The notes under the pieces are model-generated. The model saw only the letters and a list, made by a program, of their open reading frames with translations. It was not told the origin of the DNA and did no database searches. Positions 12,831 through 25,984 of a DNA stretch of 64,000 bases are shown here, piece by piece (within the stretch, counting starts at the first letter, position 1; each line of letters opens with the position of its first letter). The stretch comes from Dipteris shenzhenensis. Taxonomy: Eukaryota; Polypodiophyta; Polypodiopsida; Gleicheniales. The stretch lies in NCBI GenBank assembly GCA_047967505.1, contig CM106538.1, one strand, 5' to 3'. Both the position numbers and the translations under genes were made by a program.

Positions 12831-13798
12831 TGGATGTGATCGAGGAGCCGCAGAAAAAGAGCTAAGCTCGATGGAGAATGAGCACGATCTTCAGGGATAG
12901 GAAGCTCAGCCTCTAGAGATTAACCTTAAAACTTCCCTTTCTTTTTGGCAAGGCCTATGTTGACTCATCAACGCCTCTCTTGCCTCACCCTTACCCACGG
13001 CCATGTGCACACCGGCCCGAACATGCACAACCTTGGTGCGTTTTTGTGTGCTTGCCTCTGGCGGAGATTTCCAATAGAGCTCTGTGTGTCAGCCTCGGAG
13101 TTTTTGTACATGCCCATTGTTTAGTGGTGGTGGCTGGTGTAGAGCAGCTTGTCACTTAGGGAGGAACATTGAAAGCATTGGCGTGTGTAGAGTCAGAGGC
13201 AAATGGCAAGTTGGGATCAGGCGGACCGGAAATGGTTCGAGTGCTCAAATGTGTACCCTCCAAGATCGAGGTGCGAATTCAAGCACCAAAGGCGCACTAG
13301 AGTTGTGTTAGCTCAAAACTATCCAAATGTTTGAACCAAATGATGCGCAACCAGTGGCACTTTTTGGGGTTGTGTGCACACGCCCTAACACCCCTTGGGT
13401 TACCCTTCCTAGTAAATGGCAAGATGTCGAGGTCGTTTACCATAAACTTTCCGACCAGATAGTCTGACTTCGGTTCATTCCCCCATGTGAAGTGCTTAAG
13501 GAACGTGGGTAATATTATAGATGGAAGATTGAACCTCTTAAACTTAAAATAGATTTTCAGTTGGTACCTATGAGTCATCATTATTCACTTTTGGTGAAAA
13601 AATGAGTAACGATGACTTACCAAAGTAATCATTGTTCACTTTTAAAAATGGGAGCTATAAATGGGAGTTGTGAGGGAGGGACCATTTTCTCCTTCTGAAA
13701 ATGGCTTCATGGGACTTTACATTATGATAAAAGCTTCCACCATATCTGCTCGAGAGGATTTCACCCCAACTATGGCAACTTTATGTTATTTTAGCAGG
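12831..13798. other. intergenic, no gene recognised
   Basis: Contains a 94-codon minus-strand frame (13,297-13,581) without recognisable domain. Nothing else supported. Confidence 0.4.
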
Positions 13799-14412
13799 CT
13801 AAAAGACCAATTCTATTGCATTAACATTAACCTTAATAACACAATTCCATACTTATCGTGTTGTGTGCCAAGTGGTCTTTTGTGAAGTTTATTCTTTACA
13901 CATGAGTATGCAATGGCTTCTTCTTTTTAGGTATTTCAAACAAGAACCCATGTTATATGGTTTTAAATCAACCTCAACCCCTTATTGAAATGAGGGAGCA
14001 ATTGAAACATGAAGGAAAGAGGCATAGACATTATACAAAATGTATACATCTTTATGCAAAACAAGGACATGACAAGGACTTTTCACACTAGTTTAGATCT
14101 CCTAACTAAAAACCAATTCTATTGCATTAACATTAACCTTAACAACACAATTCCATACCTATCGTGATGTGTGCCAATGGGTCTTTTGTGATGTCCTTTC
14201 TTTACACGTGAATATGCAATAGTTTCTTCTTTCTATTCAAACAAGAACCCATGTTGTAAGGTTTTAAATCAACCTCAACCCCTTATTGAAATGAGGGAGC
14301 AATTGAAACATGGAAGGAAAGAGGCATACACATTATACAAAATGTATACATCTTTATTGCAAAACAAGGACATGACAACAAGGACTTTTCACACTAGTTT
14401 AGATCTCCTAAG
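13799..14412. repeat. tandem duplication of about 307 bp
   Basis: Unit 1 (13,799-14,105) and unit 2 (14,106-14,412) both run from CTAAAA...CCAATTCTATTGC to TTTAGATCTCCTAA with scattered substitutions and small indels. No coding content is visible; shared landmarks are AACCTCAACCCCTTATTGAA and AAATGTATACATCTTTAT. Confidence 0.9.
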
Positions 14413-14559
14413 GATCCCCTATTCTCCCAACCCATAACCCATGTATACAAACATTACAAACATGTGTACATGGATGGACCATTCCAATGACTCATCCCTT
14501 AAGTCTCCCTTGTTCCCATATAGTTGGATGGTCTTTGCTTAAAAAAGAGAAAGATAAGA

Positions 14560-14740
14560 TTTGAACTGTTAATAGGTAGGACTTCAGCGAACACATGTCG
14601 TACATGAGCCTCATAGAAAAAGTGGGCTAGCTGGAGGGACCCTTTTTTCGATTGATGTTCAATGAAATGGTAGTGGACATCGATGTGCTTCTATTTCATG
14701 CTTCCTAGCCACTGCAATGGCACTCTAATTGTCTTAAAAA
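14560..14740 (-). pseudogene. copia RNase H remnant
   Basis: The minus strand reads DN-stop-SAIAVARKH and, after a frameshift, KHIDVHYHFIEHQS. These match the copia RNase H motifs DNQSAIA and RTKHIDIRYHFIRE. Downstream residues (LAHFFYEAHVRHVFAEVLP) fit the family end weakly. Stops and shifts show it is long dead. No LTR could be paired with it. Confidence 0.6.
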
Positions 14741-16980
14741 TATTCAATGTGGGATCGTTTTAAACTACTCCAAGATCCTCTAACAATCATCTCAGCCAAA
14801 GAGCCTCACATGCACACACTGGGTAAGAGAGAGATCGACACCATTGGGACACCATTCTACCATAGATAAAGCCATAGTTTCTTACTTTCTGCTCAACCAC
14901 AATACACAATGTGAATTAAGCATCAAGGCATATCTAAATATGAACTACCTACTACTTCGGGCCACGCCCCTTATCTACATCACACATCCCAACCAATTGT
15001 GGGTCTATGTCTTGGTTTTCTTGGAAGTATGACAACGTATGGTTTGTTATCCCACTATGAGATCTAAAAATCTACTTCCCATGGTAGATATACATTCATT
15101 ATAAATTGCCTCGCAAGGGTTACTACTATGCAGGCAATTTCTAGCCTTGTCAAAGTCACAAGGTAGATCAGCTTACTAACTACTTATTGATACAATGTAG
15201 GATCTAAGAATGGAGCATTTTCCATTTTTTGTGTGTTATTTGTGGTCTTGACGCGAGTACTCACAAGTATGCCATCTAGCATTCTGAATTGCTCTAACAC
15301 AAAGTCAATGTATAATCCTGGGGCGCCAACTCCCTTTAGTAAGAAAACCTATCAAAATCTTGAGTATGAGATGAATTTAACAATATGCCATGAGTAGAAA
15401 TTGTTGTGCTCTTGATGCAAGTACTCACAAGTATGGCATCTAGCATTCTAAATTGCTCCAACACAAAGTCAATGTATATTTTGTTAACTCAAAAATATGT
15501 CATCCTCACTCCACTTAACCTTCCATGCCCAACATAATCAATAACCAGAGATCATGCATTTCAAATTATTACTAGCTAGAGTTAGAATTGCTCCCAATCC
15601 CTAACCCTAGTTAATAACTTACATCTTGATCGATGCTAACATACTCTATCTCCATGTATTTAAGATAAATCATAAATCATGCTTCATCATGCAAAATAAC
15701 TTGATTTCATGAACCCTTATTGAACCAAGCAATACAAGTGGTGAACACGAAGTACATCATCATGACAACTTCACCCATGGTAGTTACTTAACTAGTGGCC
15801 AATGGGGACATAGTTCATTCATAGCGAGTTGCCTTGCTATGTGTACCTCTTAGCAATGTAGCTACCTATCTTGGAAACTTACTAATAGAGACCTTGATAC
15901 ATAACTTGATAGACATTCATGTTACACACTTGTCACAAGTACATGGGGACTAGATCTAGGTCTTCCTACCATGTGTGTCACATAGCAGCTTAGTTGCCTA
16001 TTTGAGGGATTTCCCTTCTCAAAAGAATAACACAAATGCATGTGCGATATTTTAGCAATATGGAATCAAATAATAAGGACCATGACTTCTCAACAACATA
16101 AGTGAGCATACTTATGTGTGGCATCATATTCACATGTTCAATCATGCTAATAACATAGACCATGTGTTGCATCTCATAGCCCATGCATGTGTAGAACATC
16201 ACAATGAAACTATGCTTTGTTGTTTCTTCTGACCACATAACATGAAGTACATCTTGATTCGTTCCATATCAAAAGTTCATAAAGAAGTAAGTCACAATTT
16301 AATTAAGTTGCAACAATGAAAACAACCCCATAATATAGAAAATATAACAATTGGAGATGACTCAAGATATCAGTCCCAAATCAAGGGCTACCCACCTCGA
16401 GGGGACTTTGTTCAGTTGCCAACAATAGATTGACTTAAATCCCTCGATCTCAATCAAGGTGTTGTGGAAGAGGATCATCGTATTTCTTATTCGTCCCCTC
16501 AAGGACCTTAAGATCTCATCATGATCATGAGTATGGCTATCCTTCTCTCAGATACATGGTGGTTGCATTCACAAGGGAAGCCAAATAAGAGAAATTCCAA
16601 GAACTAATATCACAATAACATTAGCTTGATCTCAATTCATAATGGAAGTCTCAATAGGGTAGTAGCATTCTAGTTGCATGAGGATTTCTTGTACTAGCTC
16701 TAAATGCAACCTTTGCACATAGAGAAAACCGCAAGGAAGGAAGATGAACAAGATTGTAGGTCTACCCTCTACCGTCTGGGTGCATTAGCATTGGTTAGAG
16801 TGCTTAAAATGGGATGGCCCTTATTTTATAGAGCATTCTTGGTTGGGATCTAGCTTGTCACTCTCTTAGTTGATCCACAAATTGGCCTCAATAGAATAAA
16901 CTTGGTTATTATATAATCAAAATAGATGAATCTAAATTACCATGTAACCAAGCTAGATGAATTTGTTGACTTTTCTTGAG
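14741..16980. other. AT-rich intergenic DNA with a partial direct repeat
   Basis: No gene recognised. A segment of about 70 bp (CTTGACGCGAGTACTCACAA...) at 15,246-15,315 recurs at 15,410-15,480 with about 10 percent differences, spaced 164 bp. Probably decayed retroelement sequence continuing the copia remnant. Confidence 0.45.
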
Positions 16981-17516
16981 TGTTTTGGTGTAAACCCTCA
17001 TAGGAGGGGTCTCTTGGTCTATGGTGCTTGAAGCTTTGCCACATGTCGGGTAGCCATGAAACTACAACTTTAAGGCTCTTCTAGGTGATATCTCTCTAGC
17101 AAATACCTCTTCCCTTGCACAGTTTGGGGTGGCTCCATGAGAGTCAAAGGAGAATCTACCTCCTAGTGATAGCATGTAGCCCCCTCTTGGCAGCAAGGAG
17201 GGCTCACTAGTTGATGACCTTCCCCAACGGTTACCTTCATCTATGAGAGGCTTCCATTCATGGTCTATAAGATTTTCTAGTCGAGTTTTAGTGTCTTGTT
17301 TATGTGTCTTCGGATATTTTCTAAGTCTTGTAAAGTTGCAAGAGCCTCATATGGAAGAGCAATTGTCCTATTAGTTTTGTAGTCTTTGATTTAGTAATAC
17401 AAGTCTTTCTTTGAGTTGGCATTCCTTGGGTCTCTATACTCTATGTGATATTTTATGTGACTATTCATTCCAAGCTGTTAGAAGAGTTAGTTGTCTTGAT
17501 CTCTTATTTTTCAACA
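16981..17516 (+). repeat. 5' LTR of old gag-only element
   Basis: About 536 bp, from TGTTTTGGTGTAAACCCTCA to ATTTTTCAACA, homologous to 18,819-19,319. Shared blocks include TGTAAACCCTCATA, GGTGCTNGAAGC, TTTTAGTGTCTTGT, TTTAGTAATACAA and AGAGTTAGTTGTCTTGATCTC. Divergence is high, so the insertion is old. Confidence 0.8.
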
Positions 17517-18818
17517 GTTGTATTAGAGCATCTTCCTTCCTATGGGCTCGTGGCGTGTTTTCAGTGAGGAACCATAAGAAAGAGAATGGATATTTGGCCA
17601 AAGTCAGACAAGTTTGGTCTAGGGGACTCAAAAGTCATTGAGATTGATGGCAAATTTTTTTCCTCGTGGCCACTCTTTGTTAGATCTCTACTCATGCAAA
17701 TAGGGCTTTGGGGAGCGGCATCAGGGTCTGAGAAGAAACCAACCAATACTCATGTTAGTGAAAAATCCAAGCTTAGGGGTGTATTATTTCCCCCACATAA
17801 ACGTGTCTAAAACCTCAGCTCGAATTGGTTTATATTGGAGGCAACTCAAAGGTGAAGTTTTCAAAGGTCGTGCTCAAGTGAGAATTTTTTGGGCTTCACA
17901 TGGATGACAATGAGTCACTAGGTACTCACCTCAATAGGATGCAATCACTCATGAAGATGTTGCAGACACTTGGAGTGATGATAGAAGATGCAAAGATATT
18001 TTGCTCATGAGGCTTCCTCCATGGTTTCTATACTGGTCACTATTCTCAAGGTAAATTCAAATTCCTTAGACTTTCAGGATATTGTTTCCACACTTATGAG
18101 TGAGGACTATAGAATTGAGTCATTTTGGCATCGAGGGGATATAGCATATGCAATTAAAGATAAAAACAAGGTTAAGAATTATAGTAGTAAGACAAGTTGG
18201 TTTGTGAGTATTCTGCAAGACGAAGGCCACATTGACAAATTTTGCTATGGATGGGCCTATGATGTGAAGAGCAAAGAATTGAGTACAAAGGCTACATTAT
18301 GAAGACACTCAAGGTGAAAACTTTGCTGACTTTGTATAGTCAAAATAATTTTCAACAAAGTCAATCACATAGATAATTGTATCCTTGAGGAAATTGCCAA
18401 GGAACATCCTAAATTTCTTGTCTTGCTAGTGAGCTATGAAACTATGAAGTAGATATATTGGGATGGATTGTACTATGTGGTTGATAAGCTCCTACGGTCA
18501 AGTGGTCTTGTATAACAATAGCTATCTCTTCTTGTCTTATCCTTTGATATAAACTATTTCAAATCTCCTCCATTTTACTTAGGACAAGCTCTCAGCCATA
18601 GATCTTAGGTGCTCTATCTGCTCATCCAACAAATTATCAACCTTGAAGATGATTGTGCCTTTTTCATTTTTTAATTGTGTTTGTAATTTCATTTTGGTAA
18701 TTCTCTCCCTTTGTGGCAGATCATTTAACCTAGTGTTTAGCTTTTTATCTTGTGTAGATAACAGCATTGTCATCTATACGATTACCTTTTCCTTGTGCTA
18801 ATATTGGCTCTCCCTTAG
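17517..18818 (+). mobile_element. interior of old gag-only copia-like element
   Basis: Only 1.3 kb between two LTRs. It opens with GTTGTATTAGAGCA, a degenerate tRNA-Met primer site (compare TGGTATCAGAGC), which fixes the orientation. The only recognisable coding content is a gag remnant (about 17,880-18,300); there is room for no pol region and none is seen. Confidence 0.7.
17880..18300 (+). pseudogene. copia-type gag remnant
   Basis: Translations in two frames give FFGLHMDDNESLGTHLNRMQ then SLMKMLQTLGVMIEDA, matching the copia gag pattern (LKM-EG-S--DHLN-MQ-L---L---G--I-DED), followed in a shifted frame by FLLMRLPPWFLYW, corresponding to LL-SLP-S-. Several stops and shifts interrupt it. No zinc knuckle or protease was found after it. 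Confidence 0.6.
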
Positions 18819-19319
18819 TTCTTTGGTGTAAACCCTCATAAGGGGTTCTCTTGGTCCATGGTGCTAGAAGCCTTGCCACATGTTAGGTGGCCATGCAAAT
18901 GTAACATCAAGGCTCGTTTATAAACTTTCTCTCCAATAGATATCTCTTCTCCTCCCCACATGGTAGGGAGTGGCTCTATGAGAGTTAGAGGAGGATCTAC
19001 TTCTTGGTGATAGCATGCAACCTAGTTGGGAGACAATCTTCAAGTAGTTACCTTTATTGAAGCTACAACTCATGGTCACTAAGCTTTCTCAGTCAAGTTT
19101 TAGTGTCTTGTCACGTGTCTTTGGATATTTTATAATTCTTGTAAAGCTACAAAAAGCCTCATATGGATGAAAAGATGTCTTGTCAATTTTGGAGTCTTTA
19201 ATTTAGTAATACAAATGTTTCCTTGAGTCAGCATCTCGTGGGTCTCTATACTATACATGATAATTTGTGTGATTGTTCATTGAGAAGAGTTAGTTGTCTT
19301 GATCTCTAATTTTCCAACA
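18819..19319 (+). repeat. 3' LTR of old gag-only element
   Basis: About 501 bp, homologous to 16,981-17,516, ending TTTTCCAACA. The initial TG of the LTR is lost. Five-base flanks (TTGAG left, TAATT right) do not match, as expected for an old insertion or after mutation. Confidence 0.78.
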
Positions 19320-21950
19320 TAATTATCATGAAATCAAACTAGGTGAATTTGCTTACTATGTACTTCTACTTGGTAAATTTAGTTCCATTATAACCAAACT
19401 AGAGAAACTTAGTTTCCAAGATCTAGCTCTCCTCAACAAAGCGTCCTATTCTTACTTCATGGTCTAAGGCTTTTGTACAATTATAGCTTTCCCTTCGTAA
19501 TCCATTATGCAAATAATCAAATTATAGTTCCCACTTCTCATAATTCTATTCATTGGCAAGCTAGGCTTTTTGACGTCTCCAAAAGCCTTGGCTCCTAATT
19601 AGTGCAGCGTTAACAAATGCTTCTCTTCTATCCCTCAACTAAGGTGTGTCTCAATAGCTTTTATGAGTTTTGTTGACTAGGTCCGTACACATCTTGACCC
19701 ATCAATAGACGATCGGATATTTAGCTTCAATCTTTGTATGCCCAGCATTCTAATTTGAAAGAATGACCATTGGGTGAGTGAGAGAATATCTTTAAAAGGA
19801 TCATGTTGCTAGATTCTAAGGTCATTCACGATTCATACTCGTAACTGTTATAGTTGACAATCTGTCACCTCAAAGTCATACACTTGCTTTGTTGGATCAG
19901 TTGTATTTGAATCTAAAATAGAATGCATAGAGTATTGTTCATTTGTGCAAATTTAGTACTTTTTTGTACTATTTCCTCTACTTAACTTTTTTGTGAGTCG
20001 TGGTCCTCATCTACTTCATAATGCATTTTCAAGTTTTAAAATGATTTGATGCACCGACAATGGCATAACTTTGTTTGCGTGGTAAAAGCCCAAATAACAC
20101 TTTGGTGACCACAAGATAGAAAAAAGGACTTGAATGGATGTCTGTGTGTGATGAGCGCTATCACTGTTGGCTTGAGTAATGTGCCGCTCCACTCCAATCA
20201 GCTGACAATACAAGCGGTAGTGTTTCATCAAAAAATTATTCCACAAAATGATTCACTTACACCATTTCCTCATTTTTCTATGCTTATGTCTATAGAAATC
20301 CCAATTCTACCATCATATCCTCCATTGGTACAATTCCATTGTGTTGGCCCTCATGTTAGGGCAACATGAAAACTTACCACCATAGGTGCGAGAGGTTGGT
20401 GATTAGGCAACTTCTTTGTTAACTTCTAAATGGCAAGCATCGGCAACGAGAAGCAGTGATCATGCATCTGAAGTAGGGGCAACCATAAACTAAGGGCAAT
20501 AGACCAATAGTGAGTAACAGTTCCCCAAATCGAGTGCATTAGTTTTAGAAGCCAGTTCTACAATAGTGTAGAAGAAGCATTGTAACAGGGAGAAGAGGGA
20601 AGAGTAAGGTTGTGGGGTTCACACTCTCTTTCACCTGGCTTGCTAGGATAGCATTATGCTACTGAGTGAACAGTTGAGCTCAGCCTCCGAGTTATTCCAT
20701 TGGCATCTATTTGACACGATCGAGCACTCACGAACATAGTTTCTCAAGGATTGCAAGAGTGAGCATCTTTGTTTGAGCATTGCATAGTTGGGCTCATGGT
20801 ACACGAGCAACGCACATCGAGCACTTGTGAGTTAGCGGCTGGAGGGTGAGCAAACCAGAGCGTCAACATTTGGCAATCCTGCTAGGGAAGGGTCAATTGA
20901 ATTTGTGAGTTGATGTGTTGTTATTTTGGGGAATTGAGTTGATTGAGTATAGCAAGCCTAGGATAAAGTGGACAGTCATTGAGAGAGGTTCATGCTGACC
21001 AGCAACAATTTGAAGCAATTTCTTGGTGTCGTGAGCTAATACAAGAAGTATCTTAGAGTAACCACAGACGATTGGCATAGTCTGGTGTTGTGTTTGAATA
21101 CTAGAGTGTGGACTACAAAAGGTACTCACACCACTAATTGGTTAATTCATGACTTAGCCAATGTCTGATACATGCTTGGAAAGAAGACAAAGACATGGCT
21201 AGGTGTGAAGAATTAATGAGTCAAAGAAATCAGCTACCTCCAACCATGAGAAGTGGTGCAGTCTCAAAGCCACAACTGGGTTCTTGAAGGAGGTGTAGGC
21301 AGAAGCATCAATTGTCCAACATGAGCATAGGTACGAGGAGAGAGACTCGGCCTTACTACCCCAAGGGGTCACTCGTCTATAGAGAGTTTGGACCTAGAAC
21401 AGCTAGCCATTTCATACATTGATCCATAGCATGAACATGAGGATTATGACAATGAACGAAAAGAAAGAATTCTTTGTTACTTGGCTATTCCCTTGGAAAA
21501 ACACCTTCGAGAGAGGCATGATCGAAGAAGACATGCAACACATGGTCAAAGAAACCACATAAATGACAAAAAGTGTGCTTCTGATGGAGGTAGACACCAT
21601 CGAGCACCTAAAGGGATGAATATAGAGCAACTAAGACAATTTTCCTGAGCACCTCTTTCTATGGACATAAGGCATATACAGTCAAGTGTATCCCTCACTT
21701 GGCCATCAACAAACATAAGGTGTATGATAGATGGAGGTCTAGAGACCCTATTAATCTGAGTGGATGTCATGCATACCCGATATCTACAGTTGACCAAGTG
21801 GAAGACTTGGGAGAGGGACTAGGGACATCCAGGGCTCTTTCAAAGGTCAAGGTAAATTTTCATAATATCAAGGATACTAATGATGAATACTCATGTAGGC
21901 ATCTTCAAAGTTTTCTACGGGTATGTCATATAAACGGTGCCAAAAATAGA
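19320..21950. other. intergenic, no gene recognised
   Basis: AT-rich. Around 19,656-19,830 it shares interrupted similarity with 25,335-25,615 (GTTGACTAGGTCC, CGGATATTT, TTTGAAAGAATGAC, GCATGTTGCT), which bracket the gypsy remnant below and could be remains of its LTRs. Other frames have no family signature. Confidence 0.4.
19656..19830 (+). repeat. dispersed repeat, possible left LTR remnant of gypsy element
   Basis: Shares ordered blocks with 25,335-25,615: TTGA(C/T)TAGGTCC, GA(C/T)GATCGGATATTT-like, AATCTTTGTA, TAATTTGAAAGAATGAC, ATGTTGCT. The right copy has about 100 extra bases. Direct orientation and position on either side of the gypsy coding remnant suggest decayed LTRs; this is inference. 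Confidence 0.4.
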
Positions 21951-21959
21951 TGAAGAAAT

Positions 21960-22560
21960 AATGGAATATTTTCCATTTACTTTGATAAAAAATGCACAGA
22001 GATGGTTAAACCAATTCCCAATGGGGTATTCCATGATTGATATGCTATGTCTAAAGTGTTCTTGCATAGATTCAGACAGGGGATTAATGGAGAAGATGTT
22101 CGCACCAAGTTGAGTGAATTGAAACAGAATAAGAGGGAGTCTGTCCAAGATTTTGTGCTATGGATGCGAGCCTTGATACATTAGTTGACAACCGTGCCAG
22201 ATGATACGTCCATGAGAGCGTGGTTAATTATGGGATGCACTCAAGTGGACTTGCAAAAGCCAAAAATAGTCAATCTAACTAAGACATATGAGGAGTTACT
22301 TGACCGAGTTGTCGCTCTAGAGAAAAGTGAAGGCCTTAAGGGCGAGACAAAGAAGAAGGATGCAGATAGTGACACTAAAGAAATGCTAGCAAAGAAAGAT
22401 AAGCTCAAGTCCAAGCTATGGAAAAGGATCAGAATGAGAAATGGTGCAACAAGTGTTCCAGGAATGGACATTTACAAGAAGATTGCAAAACCAAGTATTG
22501 CAACACTTGCACTAAGTTTGGACATGATGATTCGGATTGTTGATTCAAGAGTGATTCAAT
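21960..22560 (+). pseudogene. gypsy gag with two CCHC zinc knuckles
   Basis: The gag region (VFLHRFRQGINGEDVRTKL, SELKQNKRESVQDFVLWMRA) resembles Ty3/gypsy retrotransposon gag, followed by a Lys/Glu-rich linker. At 22,437-22,541, in one frame, are two consecutive zinc knuckles, CNKCSRNGHLQEDC and CNTCTKFGHDDSDC, both C-x2-C-x4-H-x4-C, ending in a TGA. A third, damaged knuckle (CFYCGENH...) is near 22,655. The frame has stops at about 21,950 and 22,180. Confidence 0.7.
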
Positions 22561-23249
22561 GGTAAAAATCACTAAGTACCTATGAACCAGGTGACAACTG
22601 ATTCTCAGCCTGCTAGTGGCAAACCACCACGTCCTGAGCACAGACCCTTCAAAGATTCGATGTTTTTACTGTGGAGAGAATCATATTCATTCTAATTATC
22701 CAATTTTGGCTGACCATCTGAAGTTTCTTAAAATGAATGTGGAAAGAAAGGAAGTGGATCAAGAATGCTAATCAGTTCTTATCGAGCTACCAAGCATAGT
22801 GGAAGACCAAGTGGCCCAGTAGGTCAAAGGGTCTAGCCAACGCAACCTCTGCAGATAGTGGTGCATCTGACAAAGATGTTAATTGGAAGGCACAAAAGGA
22901 GATAGCTTCTAAAATTGCCAAAGAGTTAAAGGGCAAGGCACTAGCAGAGTTGAGATGCCTTTCGAGCATTTTAACCCACTTACCACTAAACTAGGTGAGT
23001 CTTCAAAATATAAAGAACAAAGTATGAAATAGGAGCCAAGTACTCCATTATGTTCTAGTGCAGAGCTAGCCCAAGCACGAGAAATTTAAGGGTATGAAAG
23101 TCACTCAAAAATCATCCTTACATTTGTTGAATTGATACGGATAGCTCGTATTGTTGAGAATTCTTCACTCAACAAATCAAGGAATCTGAAGAGCAACCAA
23201 AGAAGATCGATTCTTTGGCTACTATGCCTGCCATTGACACTCCTATTGT

Positions 23250-24900
23250 GGATGAAGAAGTGCTGGTTATTCCTATTAACGTAAGGTAGCAGACTATAGT
23301 AGGTGTGATCATAGATGGTGGTCCAAGAGTTAATATTATTTTTGAACATATTGTGAAACATCTTAAGTTTAAAGCATTCAAGCCATCTCCATTTAGAGTA
23401 CAAATGGCAGATCAATGATCAGTTGATCCTAAAGGTATTCTACATGATGTTATCTCTATAAGAGGCATTTACTACACTGTGAGTTTTATTATGATTGCCA
23501 TGGAGCAAATGCCTATCCTATTCTATTAGGATGACCTTCGCACTGATAAAGATGCGTACATTCCCACGAATCCTCAAACAGTACTGAGTAGTTATCGGCC
23601 TAAGGATTTGGAAGTTGAAGATGCATTTCCCCAAGATGTGGGATCACACTTAATGGAATTGCAGATTCTTCATGTCGGTGAAATTGATATTTTCCACGTG
23701 GCTGCAAAGATAAAGCAGAAGTTGAAGACCAAGCAAATTGCAAAACAGAAGGATTTATTTTTTAGAAACTTCACTAAAGATATTGAAGGCAGAAAGAGAA
23801 TTGGATGAGACACCAGTCATCATTACACACCTTGGAACTGAGCAGTCAATTCTTGAACCAACTCAAGAATTTAATCTTGGCATAGAAGAGAAGCCTATAA
23901 TAGTAGTGGTAAGTGCCAATCTTTCTACCGAGCAACTACAAGTAATCAAGGAGCTTTTTACCAGGTACAAGGATGTATTTTCTTAGAATTACACTGATCT
24001 TCATGGATTTCCTTGAGTTGTGCCAACATAGATTCCCATTGGTACCAGATGCCAAACCTATTCGGCAACAAAGGTATAGAATGAATCCTAATTATGCCAA
24101 ACAAATGAAAGCTAAATTAGATCAACTTCTTTGGGAAAGATTCATCTATGTTGTTTCCCATTGTGGTAGTGCCAAAGAAAAACGGTAAACTCCAAGTATG
24201 CGTGGATTACCAAAAATTGAATGCTTAGATTGTTCCTGATCCATTTCCAATACGCTTTACAGATGGAATTCTAGATCCAATTACAATAGGAAATGAAATG
24301 TATTCAGATATGGATGGTTATAGTGGCTACAATCAAATTATTATAGCTCTAAAGGATCAATCTCAGATTGCATTTATTACAAAATGGGGTACTTATGCAA
24401 CCCAGGTGATGCCTTTTGGTTTGAGAAATGCACCATCCACATTTCAGAAGTTCATGTGGGAAACTTTTAGAGACCATCTAAGTGAATTTATAGCCATTTA
24501 TTTGGATGATTTTTGTGTCTATTCTATAGATAAAGATCATCTTTGCTTTCTAGAGAAAGTGTTTCAGAGATGCAGGCAAGTAGGAATTTCCTTCAATTGA
24601 GCCAAGAGTGTTTTCTATGTCCAAGTTGGTATTTTTCTCGGGCATGAGATTTCACAGGATGGTATCAAAACCGAACCAGGTAAAATTCATGCTATTCAAA
24701 AAACGAATGAGACTCAATTACATTTATTTATGGGCTTCATAAATTTTTATAGGTGCTTTATCAAAGATTTTTCCAAGATTGTAGCTCCATTATATGAATT
24801 AACTAGAAAGGATGCCAAGTCTGAATGGACTACTCAGTTGTTTGTCTATTGTATTTCAAGACTTCAAAAACCAAGCTATAGCTACACCTATTTTAAGACA
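23250..24900 (+). pseudogene. gypsy protease and reverse transcriptase
   Basis: Protease region about 23,270-23,560: VGVIIDGGPRVNIIFEH, where the usual DxGAS/DGGSxVN active site reads DGGPRVN. RT begins near 23,930 (STEQLQVIKELFTRYKDVFS), with RQQRYRMNPNYAKQMKAKLD and the catalytic core at 24,298-24,600: YSDMDGYSGYNQI, FITKWGTYATQVMPFGLRNA and the YLDD box in AIYLDDFCVYS. The thumb follows (FLGHEISQDGIKTEPGKI, FMGFINFYRCFIKDFSKI). Multiple stops and shifts. It ends near 24,900 without RNase H or integrase. Confidence 0.78.
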
Positions 24901-25334
24901 ACCTAGAGGCAACCTTAATAGCTCAACCTCTGTGGTAACAAAACCTCTCTCACTTTGGGGATAGAATCCAAACCCTTTTCCCAAACTTCTACCTTGGATC
25001 CCTCCATCTCTTCCAATGGCTCCTTTCCATGCTCTTGTTTTGCACCAGCCAATGATGGCTCCCAGGATAAGTAGGGTTTGATGATGAGGCTTAGGAGCTA
25101 GTTGATTTTAGCTAAACAAGTTTTGTTTTCTGACCGCCATACATAGGTAGTTTGGGGCAATAGCTTCCCAACCTCCAGAACTTCCTAGAGTCAAAACACT
25201 TGGCCAAGAGATAAGATCACTTAGGAATCATATTCAAACTTTCAAACCATCCAACCCATCATCCTCTACCAAATCTTTAGAAGCACCTTTCAAAATCAAT
25301 TGAGGTTCTCAAATGATTGCTTATTCTACCATGA

Positions 25335-25615
25335 GTGATAGAGTTGATTAGGTCCATATGTATCTCAACCCGTTGACAGACCATCGGATATTTGAGAGTG
25401 CACGAGAAGGCATCTTTGGAAGAACTAGACCCTGTTGACTCCATGTGGGATATTAAATTGGATTACCATTGTAAACCCATCTAGAAGTCTTTAAAGTAAG
25501 GTCATTTAGGCTTTAATCTTTGTACACCTGACATTGTAATTTGAAAGAATGACTGTTGATCGAGTGAGTGAGGATATATTTTAAGGAAGCATGTTGCTCA
25601 ATTGTAAGGGTTTTT
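25335..25615 (+). repeat. dispersed repeat, possible right LTR remnant
   Basis: Partner of 19,656-19,830; see that entry for the shared blocks. It carries an extra internal segment of about 100 bases. Confidence 0.4.
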
Positions 25616-25984
25616 CACAATTTAGAAGGCTATGAAGAGCTCCAAAAAGGGATAGATTGATGTTTGGTTGAGGACAAGGATATAAATGCATAGTTGTGAA
25701 TATCCATAGAATGAGGAATATTTGATGACTTGCCACTTAGAATTAGTAAAAGCAGTCACAAAATGCAAGAGCATTCCCCAGGCAGAACACTTAATCATAT
25801 GATGGTTCTCATGATCAACATGACCAGGAAGCCTTTATGTCCAAACTAATACTAAAATGGATCTCATGATCAACATGACCAAGAAACCTCTATGTCTAAA
25901 CCAATGCTAAAATGGGCCAAAAATATTAGTGGATGACAACAAGCAACCTACATATGTTGTGTATTACAAGTCAAGGAGCTTGTT

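Larger units (their letters stand above)
21960..24900 (+). mobile_element. decayed Ty3/gypsy element (gag to RT)
   Basis: Domain order gag, zinc knuckles, protease, RT on the plus strand is readable through many stops and frameshifts; integrase is missing, as the element is cut off after the RT thumb near 24,900. Boundaries are approximate, and LTRs are only suggested by the repeat pair at 19.7 and 25.4 kb. Confidence 0.75.
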
